Part shown: positions 51,553 through 60,272 of the stretch, piece after piece | How positions within the stretch are numbered: the first letter of the stretch is position 1 | Layout: the number at the start of each line of letters is the position of its first letter | NCBI GenBank assembly: GCA_046349935.1 | Contig: JAXMBK010000010.1 | Span: 62,001-126,000, forward strand | DNA from: CAIXSC01 sp046349935 | Lineage (GTDB): Bacteria; Planctomycetota; Planctomycetia; Pirellulales; Pirellulaceae | DNA: 64,000 nucleotides | Reading direction: 5' to 3' | Notes under the pieces: generated by a model | The model's database searches: none | What the model was told of the DNA's origin: nothing | What the model saw: the letters and a program-made list of their open reading frames with translations, nothing else | Translations under genes and position numbers: made by a program

Positions 51553-51952
51553 CGCGGCGAGGGGAGGCGGCCAGGACCGTCGAGGCGAGGTCGGTGAGCA
51601 CTCGAGCGTCGACCGGTTTGCGCAGGTGGTAGGCGCCTTGGGATCCGAAGGACCGCAGGATGACGTCGGGAATCTGACGCGCGGTGAGGAACATCACGGG
51701 GACGTCCTCCATGTCGGGGCATTGAAGCAGGTCGCGCACCAGCCATTCCCCAGGCTCGTCGTCCAAGTACAGGTCGGAGACGATGAGTTCGACGCGTCGC
51801 TGGCGGACGCATTGTCGAGCGGCGTGGCTGTTGTCGACGGCTTCCACGGTGAAAGCGGCCGCTTGCAGCGCGGCGGCGACGGCGGGACGCGTGGTCGGGT
51901 TGGCGTCGATGACAAGTGCTGGCAGGACAGGCCGTCGCAGGGCGGCGAACAT
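51443..51952 (-). CDS. Single-domain response regulator receiver protein
   Basis: This is a CheY-like receiver. The phosphoacceptor is Asp60 in IVSDLYLDD, Thr90 lies in MFLTARQ and Lys112 in LRKPVD. The acidic pocket near DAN (about residue 16-18) is partly present. There is no output domain, so it acts by protein contact. GAGG nine bases upstream fits ATG 51952. Its C-terminal ~20-30 residues (SRGPLRGPTLDRGAIHDYL) come from the REPIN shared with the convergent protease gene, so the native C-terminus probably ended earlier. No histidine kinase is adjacent. Confidence 0.85.
   Translation of the reverse strand: MFAALRRPVLPALVIDANPTTRPAVAAALQAAAFTVEAVDNSHAARQCVRQRRVELIVSDLYLDDEPGEWLVRDLLQCPDMEDVPVMFLTARQIPDVILRSFGSQGAYHLRKPVDARVLTDLASTVLAASPRRVTFAHIHSRGPLRGPTLDRGAIHDYLRRSAAACASR
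51482..51531. repeat. REPIN inside two convergent gene ends
   Basis: GTCGT plus GGATCGCTCCGCGATCC (51482-51503) and GGACCGCGGAGCGGTCC plus GCGAC (51510-51531) are separated by only 6 bp. Both strands begin with GTCG, so the whole block reads as one long imperfect hairpin. It is translated on both strands, as the C-termini of the protease and the response regulator. Confidence 0.88.
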
Positions 51953-52246
51953 GGTTCGGTTCCTCGAAGAAAGGCGGATCGGGACGCGACGTGCCGTTCC
52001 TTCGGCGCGCCAAGACGGAGCTCGGCGTCCTCTGTCTTCGGTCGCTAAAGTCGCCTGGGATCGAAAAATCTTCGCTGGGCGGCGAAATCGCTAAAGTTGA
52101 TGCAACGCGAGTCCGGGGACCGAGGCGGACGCTTGGCGGCTCGCGGCGTCGGTGCTTTTTCGCTCTTCCCCCAGACTGCCGATTTTGGTACTTACCGCGC
52201 GCTGGTGGGAAAATCGATCACGCCGTTAGCGCTCGGGAAGTGGCCC
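51953..52246. other. Divergent intergenic region with a 10-bp direct repeat
   Basis: This 294-bp gap lies between divergent genes. TCGCTAAAGT occurs at 52042-52051 and 52088-52097, 46 bp apart; such repeats may be protein-binding sites, but no regulator is known. No gene or REP is seen. Confidence 0.4.
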
Positions 52247-54787
52247 ATGAACTGGCAGGCACTCAATCCGCTTCGTCTCGTCTCCGCCTCGAAAAACGGG
52301 GTCGCCGCCGTATGGCGTCGTCGTCCGTCGTTGACCAAACGGACGGTCGCGTGGGGGACGGCGCTCACCATGTTGACGGGCGGCGGCGGCTATTACGGCT
52401 ATCAGAAACTCATGCCGCGGCGGCCGGCGGCCCAAGTGGCGCAGGCCGACGTGAAACCGGCGGACGACGCGTCGCAGGCGGGCCTGTTGACCCCGATTCC
52501 CGATGAAGGCGGCGTCAGTCAGGACCCGCAGGTGCAGCCAGCCGCCGACACGCAAACGGCCGGCGGCGCCTTCGGCGGTGGACAGCCCGGCATGTTCGTC
52601 GGCGCTCCCGCCCCCGCGGCGGATGCACCGTCGACAAGCGAATCAGCCACTGGCGAACCGGCCACTGGCGAACCGGCGGCCGAAACGGGCGCGTATGGTT
52701 CGCCTGCGGAAGGGGCGATGGCGGCGGAACCTCCGCCGCCCGGGGGGGCGTATGGCGAAGGTGCGCCCGAAGCGGGCGTCCCCGCCGACAATGCTCCCGG
52801 AACGTTCGCCGGCGAAGCAGCCAACGGCGGCGAGGCCGGCGGGGGGGGAGAGGCGGCCCCCGAAGCGCCCGTCGCCATTGTGGAAAACGCTCGTCCGCGT
52901 GTGATGTCGATGCGCGACGGGCCGGCGGAAGGCGCCGACGCGGCGGCCGCCCCGGAAGCTCAGGGATTGCTGGACGGCAGCGCTCCGCCTCCCGCTGCCG
53001 GCGATGCGGCGAGCGAAGCGTCGCCGGCTGGCGGGAACGCGCCGGCCGCCGAACCGGTTGCGGACTTGGTGCCCGTGCCGTCGCGACCGCAGCCGTCGCC
53101 GCCTGAAGAACACGTACGCTTGCCGACGGAAGCCGCGCCCGACTTGAGTCCCCGACCGGGGATGACGGGCGTGGGCGCGGGCGGCATCGGACTCGGCGCC
53201 GGCGCGGCCGCGTCGACGATTCCACGCACGTTCGGCGGCGCCGCTCCTCCTCCGCCCGCCCCGACGCCCGCCCCGACGCCTGCCAACAGTTTCACTCAGC
53301 CGCTCCCGTCGTCGAACTCATATGGGCGACCGGCCGAACCGTCGGTATTGCCCGAGTCGACCGGCGGAATGGCCATGCCGCTCGCGGCCAGCGCCACGCC
53401 TGGTGCGAAGCATCTCGAGGGACCGCAGACGCCGTCGTTGGAGCTGGAAAAAATTGCACCTGAGGAGGTGCAGGTGGGACGTCCGGCGCGGTTTGAGATC
53501 AAGGTGCGCAACGTCGGCCGCGCTGCGGCTCAGAACATTTCGATCGTCGACCAAGTTCCACAGGGGACTCGGCTGGTGGATGCCAATCCGCCCTGCCAGC
53601 GCGGCGCCGACGGAACTTTGCGTTGGAACCTCGGCGCACTCGGCCCCGGCCAAGAAACGTCCATCGTCATGCAATTACTGCCCGAGCAAGAAGGGGAGAT
53701 CGGCAGCGTAGCGCAGGTGATCTTCCATAGCCAAGCCGCCGTCCGCACCGTCGCCACTCGACCGCAAATCCGCATCGAGTATCAGTCGCTGGAGCGAGCG
53801 CTGATCGGCGACCAAGTGAAGGTAAAGTTGGCGGTCATCAATCGCGGCAGCGGCGCGACTTCGAACCTGGTGCTCGAAGCGACGCTCCCCGAAGGACTTG
53901 CTCATCCGGCGGGCGCGGAGCTGGAGTATCCGATTGGTGCGCTGCGGCCCGGCGAAACTCGACCGATCGAATTGACGCTCAAGGCGATTCGACCCGGCGC
54001 GGCGCCGTGCAGCTTTGTGGCTCGCGAAGACGAACAGATCATGGCCGAAGAACGCTCGCAGATGGAGATCATCGCGCCGCAATTGCAGGTCGGCGTGAAT
54101 GGGCCGAAGGTGCGTTATCTCGATCGCCAAGCGACCTACAACGTCGCGATTGCCAACCCGGGCACGGCGCCCGCGACGAACCTCGAGCTGACGGTGTTCT
54201 TGCCCCGCGGACTCAAGTTCGTCTCGGCCGACAACCAGGGACAGTACGACTCGCAGCGACACGCGGTCCATTGGGGACTGGCCGAGTTGCCGGCGGGCGT
54301 CATGGGGGCGTCGCAATTGGTCGTCGTGCCGACCGAACCCGGGGAACAGCGGATTCGCGCGGAAGCGAAGGCCGACTTGCGACTGGAGCACGCGTATGAA
54401 CAGCCGGTGTTCGTGGAGACGCTGTCGGAGCTCCAATTCTCGGTGGTTGACGCGGCGGATCCGATCGAAGTGGGCAGCGAAGCGTCGTACGAGATCGTGG
54501 TGCAGAATCGCGGCTCCCGCGCGGCGACGAACGTGCGCGTGGCGGTGGAGTTTCCGAGCGAGCTGACGCCGACGGCCGGCGACGGCCCGACGGCGGTCGG
54601 CGTGCGCGGGCAGCAGTTGGTGATCGAGCCGCTCCCGCGCTTGGCGCCCAACTCGCAGATCACGTATCAAATCCGCGCAAAAGGGATTCGCAAGGGCGAC
54701 CCGCGCATTCGCGTGCTGGTGGCCAGCGACGAGGCGCCGACGCCGGTTGCGAAAGAAGAGAGCACGCGAGTTTACTCGGACGAGTAA
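52247..54787 (+). CDS. Large membrane-linked protein with DUF11/CARDB-like repeats
   Basis: This 846-residue protein has an N-terminal membrane segment (RTVAWGTALTMLTGGGGYY, about 28-46), then about 330 residues of Ala/Pro/Gly/Glu-rich low complexity. From about residue 395 it has three or four Ig-like DUF11/CARDB repeats, such as FEIKVRNVGRAAAQNISIVD, VKLAVINRGSGATSNLVLEA, TYNVAIANPGTAPATNLELT and SYEIVVQNRGSRAATNVRV. Such repeats are found in large surface proteins and bind other proteins or wall material. GGGAAG eight bases before ATG 52247 supports the start. The gene is divergent from the response regulator. Confidence 0.8.
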   Translation: MNWQALNPLRLVSASKNGVAAVWRRRPSLTKRTVAWGTALTMLTGGGGYYGYQKLMPRRPAAQVAQADVKPADDASQAGLLTPIPDEGGVSQDPQVQPAADTQTAGGAFGGGQPGMFVGAPAPAADAPSTSESATGEPATGEPAAETGAYGSPAEGAMAAEPPPPGGAYGEGAPEAGVPADNAPGTFAGEAANGGEAGGGGEAAPEAPVAIVENARPRVMSMRDGPAEGADAAAAPEAQGLLDGSAPPPAAGDAASEASPAGGNAPAAEPVADLVPVPSRPQPSPPEEHVRLPTEAAPDLSPRPGMTGVGAGGIGLGAGAAASTIPRTFGGAAPPPPAPTPAPTPANSFTQPLPSSNSYGRPAEPSVLPESTGGMAMPLAASATPGAKHLEGPQTPSLELEKIAPEEVQVGRPARFEIKVRNVGRAAAQNISIVDQVPQGTRLVDANPPCQRGADGTLRWNLGALGPGQETSIVMQLLPEQEGEIGSVAQVIFHSQAAVRTVATRPQIRIEYQSLERALIGDQVKVKLAVINRGSGATSNLVLEATLPEGLAHPAGAELEYPIGALRPGETRPIELTLKAIRPGAAPCSFVAREDEQIMAEERSQMEIIAPQLQVGVNGPKVRYLDRQATYNVAIANPGTAPATNLELTVFLPRGLKFVSADNQGQYDSQRHAVHWGLAELPAGVMGASQLVVVPTEPGEQRIRAEAKADLRLEHAYEQPVFVETLSELQFSVVDAADPIEVGSEASYEIVVQNRGSRAATNVRVAVEFPSELTPTAGDGPTAVGVRGQQLVIEPLPRLAPNSQITYQIRAKGIRKGDPRIRVLVASDEAPTPVAKEESTRVYSDE

Positions 54788-54808
54788 CCCGCGCAACGCG
54801 CGGCAGCA

Positions 54809-54834
54809 AGTCGCTGCCGCAGATGGCGGCGACT
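54809..54834. repeat. Hairpin after the DUF11-type gene
   Basis: AGTCGCTGCC pairs with GGCGGCGACT across a six-base loop (one G-T wobble). There is no T-tract, so it may be a weak terminator or a palindromic repeat. Confidence 0.45.
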
Positions 54835-54868
54835 GTTCGTCGGGGAGGCGTCGAGCGATAATACGAGC

Positions 54869-56797
54869 ATGTGCCAAAAACATTGCTCGGAGAAGGCGAC
54901 GCCGCCTGTCGACGGGGCGATCGCCACCGCCGCCTGCTTTGCGCTCGGTGCGTCCGCGTGGCTGGTCAAGCAGACGGGCGTCGATTACGCCTATCACGCG
55001 TTCCTGGTCTTGAACGTGGGCGCCTATGCGGCGGGCGGCTGGGGGCCGGCGCGCAGCGCCCTGTCCCACTTGCGTCACGGGCAACTGAACGTCGACCTCT
55101 TAATGATCATCGCCGCGCTTGGCGCCGCCGCCATCGGCGACTGGTTGGAAGGGGTGGTGCTGCTGTTCTTGTTCTCGCTCAGCGGCACGCTGGAAGCGTT
55201 CGCCATGTACCGCACGACGCGGTCGATCGAATCGCTGGTGCAGCTGCGGCCGCGCGAGGCGTGGCGAGTGCGCGCGGAGGGCGGCGACGATGAACGCTTG
55301 CTCGTCGACGCCCTGGCCGTGGGCGATCTGGTGCGCGTGCGACCCGGCGAGCGATTTCCGATCGACGGCGTCGTCGTCGAAGGCGAGACGTGGGCCGACG
55401 AAGCGACGCTGACCGGCGAAAGCGAACGCATCCACAAGCCGCTCGACGCCGAAGTCTATTCGGGCACGATCAACGTGCAGGGGAACGTGGTGGTGCGGAT
55501 GACTAAGGCGGTCGCCGACACGACGCTCGAACGCATCGTCCACATGGTGCAGGAAGCGCAGGCGCAGAAGACGCCGACGCAGCGGTTCGTCGAATCGTGG
55601 CAGCGGCCGTACGTCCTGGGGGTGCTCGCCGCCGCGACGCTCGTGTTTCTCGGAGCGAAGTTCTTGCACACGTCGAGTTGGTACGACGCGTTCTATCACG
55701 CGATGGTGCTGCTGGTCGCCGCGTCCCCGTGCGCCGTCGTGGTTAGTTCGCCGGCGGTAATGCTGTCGGCGATCGCGCGTGCGGGCCGGCACGGGGTGCT
55801 GTTCAAGGGCGCTGTGCACCTGGAGTCGCTGGGAAAGGTCGACACGATTGCGCTCGACAAGACGGGCACGGTGACGGTGGGGCGACCAGGCGTGACCGAG
55901 GTGTGGACGGAACGGCCTGAGGACTTGCCGCGGATGTTGAGCTTAGCGGCGACGGTGGAGCGGCGCAGCGAGCATCCGCTGGGCTTGCCGGTGATTGAGG
56001 AGGCGCGGCGGCGCGGCATTGAATTGCTGGACGCGCCGATGCAGGACTTTCACGCGCACGCCGGGTTGGGCGTCCACGCGCGGCTGGGAGATGTGTGGGT
56101 CGGCGTGGGACGCGAGGGGCTGTTTGCCTCGCACGACGTGACCCTGCCCCAAGATCTGCTGGAGCGAGCGGAAGCGATGCGTGAACGGGGCGTCACGGCG
56201 CTGATCGTCGCGGCCCGCGAAGAACGGCTGTTGGGGCTGATCGGCGTGGCGGACCAGATTCGGCCCGAAGCGGCGGCGGCGCTGCAGCAATTGAAGCAGC
56301 GGGGCATTCGTCGCGTGGTGATTCTGACCGGCGATCATGAGCGAGTGGCGAAGAACATCGCTCGACAGTTGGGCGCCGACGAGGTGCGGGCGGGGCTGAT
56401 GCCGGATGAGAAGGTGGTCGAGCTGCGTCGGCTCGTGGAGAACGGCGGGTTGGTTGCGATGGTGGGGGACGGCGTGAACGACGCCCCCGCGCTCGCGGCC
56501 GCTCAGGTCGGCATTGCCATGGGCGGCGGCGGCACCGACGTGGCGCTCGAAGTGGCCGACGTGGTGCTCATGCGCGACGACCTCCGTGCGCTGCCGCTCG
56601 CCGTCTGGATCAGCCGGCTGGCGCGGCAGCGAGTGCGGCAGAACATGATCTTCGCCTTTGCGATGATCGGGCTCTTGGTCTTAGGGACCTTCGCCGACCT
56701 GCCGTTGTGGCTGGGGGTGCTGGGACACGAAGGGAGCACCGTGCTGGTGGTGTTCAACGGCCTGCGCCTGCTGCGTGAACGAGCGCCGACGGGCTGA
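54869..56797 (+). CDS. P1B-4-type heavy-metal ATPase (SPC motif)
   Basis: This 642-residue metal-transporting P-type ATPase has the actuator motif TLTGES (about 180), the phosphorylation site DKTGT (about 328), TGDH and GDGVNDAP near 540. Membrane helix 4 bears SPC (ASPCAVVVS, about 284) rather than CPC, and the last pair bears HEGST (about 619). The combination of SPC with HEG[GS][ST] and a short N-terminus without an HMA domain defines subfamily P1B-4, whose members export Co2+, Zn2+ or Fe2+. The N-terminus MCQKHC may bind metal. No clear ribosome site precedes ATG 54869, and a GATAAT box lies just upstream (54857-54862), so the mRNA might be leaderless (weak inference). Confidence 0.9.
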   Translation: MCQKHCSEKATPPVDGAIATAACFALGASAWLVKQTGVDYAYHAFLVLNVGAYAAGGWGPARSALSHLRHGQLNVDLLMIIAALGAAAIGDWLEGVVLLFLFSLSGTLEAFAMYRTTRSIESLVQLRPREAWRVRAEGGDDERLLVDALAVGDLVRVRPGERFPIDGVVVEGETWADEATLTGESERIHKPLDAEVYSGTINVQGNVVVRMTKAVADTTLERIVHMVQEAQAQKTPTQRFVESWQRPYVLGVLAAATLVFLGAKFLHTSSWYDAFYHAMVLLVAASPCAVVVSSPAVMLSAIARAGRHGVLFKGAVHLESLGKVDTIALDKTGTVTVGRPGVTEVWTERPEDLPRMLSLAATVERRSEHPLGLPVIEEARRRGIELLDAPMQDFHAHAGLGVHARLGDVWVGVGREGLFASHDVTLPQDLLERAEAMRERGVTALIVAAREERLLGLIGVADQIRPEAAAALQQLKQRGIRRVVILTGDHERVAKNIARQLGADEVRAGLMPDEKVVELRRLVENGGLVAMVGDGVNDAPALAAAQVGIAMGGGGTDVALEVADVVLMRDDLRALPLAVWISRLARQRVRQNMIFAFAMIGLLVLGTFADLPLWLGVLGHEGSTVLVVFNGLRLLRERAPTG

Positions 56798-57137
56798 CGC
56801 TGACGTCAGGCGTGCTGTTCACTCTGTTTCCGCTTCGGGGGGGCGGTCTTGGCGGAGAGCCTCTTTGTGGTTGCGGCCTTCACGGCGCTTCGTGCCGCCG
56901 CTCGCTTCTCGTTGGAAATGGGGAGATTCTGATCGTCGTGGATCGCTCCGCGATCCAACGTCGGGCCGCGGAACGGCCCGGAAGCAAGCCGAGGCGTTGG
57001 ACCGCGGAGCGGCGACGATCAGCGACGAGCAACTGCAGCGGTGGGTGGACGAAACACATCGCCCGCGTCGGCGACGCTGAGTCGCGGACGCGGGCGAATG
57101 GATTCATGATTGGCGACGTTCTGGGAGCGAACGGGCG
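56798..57137. other. Intergenic region with REP cluster
   Basis: The 340-bp gap lies between convergent genes. At 56935-57018 it has a REPIN-like cluster: GTCGT plus GGATCGCTCCGCGATCC (56935-56956), a degenerate GGGCCG...CGGCCC palindrome (56963 onward), and an inverted GGACCGCGGAGCGG (56999-57012) followed by CGACGATC. Open frames cross the region but mostly translate the repeats, so I call no gene. No terminator is obvious. Confidence 0.6.
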
Positions 57138-58046
57138 TTACTGGCCGCCGAAGGAGCCGCCGCCGCCGAAGCTGCCGCCGCCTCCGAACGAACCGCCGCC
57201 GCCGCCGTAGCCGCCGCCGCTGGGCGGAGGCGCGGTCGGGGCTGGGGCCGGCGCGGGATTCGCGGCCGGGTTGTATTCAGGGACCGATTCACCGGTCGGG
57301 GCGGCTTGGTAGTCGGCCGGCTGGACGGCTGGCGGATTACGGAGGGCGCCGTCGGCGGTGACGGAGCGGCCGGTGCTGCCGGGGCGATAGCCGCCTTCGC
57401 GGTTCGCGGCGGTGGCGCCCGGCGGGGTCGCTGTATTGGCGGCTTGGTAGGCGGCTGCACCGCCAGCGCCGGTGGACGGATACGAGCTGGCGGTCGGCGG
57501 CGCGCCGTAGGCGCTGGCCGGGCTATTCGCCGGGGTGGTCGCCGCGCCGTAATTCGGCGGCGGAGCGCCATAGGAGGCGGGGGACCCGGCGCCTGTGTTC
57601 GGATAGGGGGACGAATTCGACGTCGACGGGTAGCCGCCGGCGCCGTAGCCGCCAGCACCATAGCCGCCAGCGCCGTATCCGCCGGCGGGGGCTGTACCGG
57701 GCGCTGCATTGCCAGCCCCGGTGTTATAGGGGCCGGTGTAGTAGCCGGAGCTGGGCGAAGCGGAAGTCTGTTGAGCACCATAGGTTTTGCCGTACGGCGT
57801 GCTGCCGGCCGGGGCCGTCGAGCCGCTGGCGTAGCCGTTGGTCGGCGCCATGGTGGCGGAGGGCGAAGGCGGCAATTGGGTGCTCGGTCGGCTGGCGACG
57901 GCGGACGGCGTCGTCGTGGCGGCGGGCTTACTGCCCCAGCTCAGCCAAGACGGGGAGCTCCAGCCGGACGTTCCACGGCAGCCGGTGCCTACGACAGAAA
58001 GGCCGATCACGGCCGCCAACGTCCAGTGGGAAAGCGTCCTACGCAT
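57138..58046 (-). CDS. Gly/Tyr-rich lipoprotein of unknown function
   Basis: The gene encodes 302 residues. The leader MRRTLSHWTLAAVIGLSVVG ends in lipobox VVGTGC, and a Cys-anchored mature protein of extreme composition follows. Ala, Gly, Pro, Ser, Thr and Tyr dominate, with GGYGAGGYGAGGYGAGGYP in the middle and GGGSFGGGGSFGGGGSFGGQ at the end. No folded domain is evident; such Gly/Tyr-rich chains are disordered or adhesive. The ATG at 58046 gives the standard leader, while the longer frame upstream lacks support. It is a plausible surface or matrix component (inference). Confidence 0.6.
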   Translation of the reverse strand: MRRTLSHWTLAAVIGLSVVGTGCRGTSGWSSPSWLSWGSKPAATTTPSAVASRPSTQLPPSPSATMAPTNGYASGSTAPAGSTPYGKTYGAQQTSASPSSGYYTGPYNTGAGNAAPGTAPAGGYGAGGYGAGGYGAGGYPSTSNSSPYPNTGAGSPASYGAPPPNYGAATTPANSPASAYGAPPTASSYPSTGAGGAAAYQAANTATPPGATAANREGGYRPGSTGRSVTADGALRNPPAVQPADYQAAPTGESVPEYNPAANPAPAPAPTAPPPSGGGYGGGGGSFGGGGSFGGGGSFGGQ

Positions 58047-58218
58047 GGGGCGTTCAATCCTTATCTCGAGCCTCAATGATCGAGTTTGCGGGCTAGTGCA
58101 TTCATCGGACGGGACAATCCGTTTAATCACGAAAACCGGCAAAATCGCCTTTATCTGCCATAGCCCGCCGCGCGGATACTAGAAACCCCCGTCCCCAAGG
58201 TCAACGTCACTTACCCCC

Positions 58219-58238
58219 GTAGGACAGGCTTCCAGCCT
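58219..58238 (+). repeat. Left half of a REP split by an insertion sequence
   Basis: GTAGGACAGGCTTCCAGCCT ends at 58238, directly at the IS boundary. The 13 bp AGGCTTCCAGCCT (58226-58238) recur immediately after the IS at 59861-59873, as a target duplication. Confidence 0.8.
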
Positions 58239-59860
58239 TGTCGTTCCCCAAATCTTAGACGGTTGGTCCAAGCTTGAGTGCTAGGGACGCTCCGTGAACG
58301 TAATTGTTCAGTTTCTCCCAGCCTCTCCAGAGTGTGATCCATCCGGGTTCGCCGTCGCCTTTGCGTCCGAGGAATCCGCCGAGTTTGGCGACTTCACGAT
58401 AGAACTGTCGGACGGTGAGATCGGTGATGCGTGCGAGCTTGGGTCGAGCCTTCTGAAGGATGCGGATCCAGATTTGGGGCACGACTTGGCTCGCCGGCTT
58501 GTCGGGCGCCGTTCTCGCGATGGACTTCAGTTGCAACAACCGCACCGCTTGGATGCCAAGCAGCGCGGTGATCGCTTCCAGCCCCGCCTTCGTGTGCAAT
58601 TGACGTGCTTCGACTTGGCAACCCGTTTTCAACGCTTTGTGATATTCCTCGATCAGCCAACGTCGTTCGTAGTACTCAATGACCTTCCAAGCGTCGTCGA
58701 GATTGCTGACGGGCAGTGACGTGAAGAGCGTCCAGCGGATCGGCTTCACTCCCGCGGGCGCATCGACTTCGGTGACATGCACCACGTTCATGGGAATCGG
58801 ACGCGGCTTGAGCTCTCTCACCCAGGGGCTCTTCTGGGAGGGCGTCGGCATCTCAAGGGAGCCGATGCTGACCTCCAGTTTCGCCATGCGTTTGGGCTGC
58901 TGCGGTCGAGCACGTAAGTGGAGTTGATAGCTGCCGGCCAGAGTTAAGAGGGGCAGGTGCTGATCCAGTTGCACCGTGCCCTGGCCCTTCAGGGATGATC
59001 TTCCGTTTCAAATGGGAGGCGCGGACGACCCAGTCGCAGTTCTGCCGCAGCATGTGGCAATAGACTTCGAAGTTGTCCGCGCCGCGATCCATCACGTGGA
59101 TGAATTGAACGCCCTCGGCGGGCTTGCCAATCGCATTGACGACCTTGCCCCAGACCTCCGATTCTCGGCGGCGTTTTTTGATTTGCGAACTGTTTTCTCG
59201 CTTGCGTCCCTTCGGCTTCCGCTCGCGATAATGAATGGCCTGTCCCGCCATTCCCACCAATTCCTCGGTGTCGGCGTTCACCATCAACCCGTTATGCAGC
59301 AAGAAGCCCAGACCGCTGCCATTGCCCGTCGGTCCGAGGCCTTCGACATCGCGATGACGGCCGAAGTCGAGTTCCGTGGTGTCATCCAGGATCAGATACC
59401 GGCCCGACGTGCGCTTCCGAACCAGTTCCCAATGCGGCGTCGCGATCGCGTCGAACGTCACTTCAGGGCGGCCCAAGAGCACATACGCCGGCCGGCGAGG
59501 TCGGGCCATTCCACGATTTGATCGGGAAGGCTGCCCGACGGATTGTTCGCCATCGCCGCCGCGACTTGGACTAATCTCCGCGTGCGGGCGCTTGTCTCCG
59601 AGCTGACACTGCGAAAATGTTGTTCAGCCCAATCGAGGTGAGAGCTCACGACCGACCTCCGTGCTTGCGAAGCTAAAAATTAGGCTCTCCCTCGCTCGCA
59701 ACTCGCGCCCCTCCTTCTTGCGGACGCACTTCCAGATATACGAAGCTTCGGTCGTTTTGGTTCCATACGCGAGGCAACTCGTCTCGCTGCATCACGTTAC
59801 AAACCCTCGTCTGTGATGCGCGAACTTGTCCCCCGAGCACTTTCGATTTGGGGAACGACA
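58239..59860 (-). mobile_element. IS4-family insertion sequence, 1622 bp
   Basis: The element is bounded by perfect 16-bp inverted repeats: TGTCGTTCCCCAAATC at 58239-58254 and its complement ending at 59860. It is flanked by a 13-bp direct duplication of AGGCTTCCAGCCT, inside the recognition arms of a REP. The transposase gene lies within on the minus strand and is frameshifted. Length and target-duplication size suit the IS4 family (DDE transposases, duplications commonly 9-13 bp). Both ends are intact, so it could still be moved in trans. Confidence 0.85.
58255..59649 (-). pseudogene. Frameshifted IS4-family transposase
   Basis: The DDE transposase is spread over three consecutive reading frames. 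The first part begins at GTG 59649 (SSHLDWAEQHFRSVSS, a Tn5-like DNA-binding start). A frame change occurs near 59486-59496 after PDLAG, and a second near 58978-58995 after RKIIPEG; the first and third parts share a frame. Catalytic residues survive: Asp in LILDDTTELD, Asp in HVMDRGADNFE and Glu in ERRWLIEEYHKALKTG (the YREK-like region). Both indels make this allele non-functional unless frameshifting rescues it, which is unlikely at two sites. The stop is at 58255-58257. Confidence 0.85.
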
Positions 59861-60057
59861 AGGCTTCCAGCCTGTCCCTTAAGCATCACCGCCCCTCCCA
59901 AGCCCCCGCCCCCCTCATCCCCGGCCCTTCTCCCCGCGGCGGGGAGAAGGGAGCACCATCCGCGCGTGTCGTTGCGCAACAAACGAAAGCGTTGCGCAAC
60001 AAACAACCGTGGGTCCGAGACGCGAAACGCTCCGAAATCAACAGAGTTTTTGTCACC
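59861..60057 (+). repeat. Composite repeat element, copy 2
   Basis: After the split REP half (59861-59877), a C-rich spacer leads to CCTCATCCCC at 59913, the 27-bp perfect palindrome (59925-59951, G centre), two 20-bp units (59971-59990, 59991-60010) based on GTTGCGCAACAAACGA, and a conserved tail to about 60057 (from GGGTCCGAGACGCG to TTTTGTCACC). The whole block aligns with 63680-63912. The remaining part of the 412-bp gap, to the next gene, shows no other feature. Confidence 0.88.
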
Positions 60058-60272
60058 TCGTCCCCGCACCCCCCTCGCCCCCGCACTCCGCCGCCGCTGC
60101 TCCCCTGACCAGCTCCAACTTGCCCCTCCCCTGGCCAGCTTGATACAGTGCCTCGTTGAAACCGGCCTTCGCCGGAACGGGTACTCTTCAGCAGACCGGC
60201 CGAGGTAGGAGACTCTGGCGTCGGTTTTCTTCTCTCCCTTTCTCGTCTCTTCACGGATCAAGGAACTCGACG

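Noticed and set aside
56775..57080. Short plus-strand frame after the P1B-4 ATPase gene
   Set aside because: It overlaps the ATPase end and then translates REP palindromes; no conserved sequence was seen.
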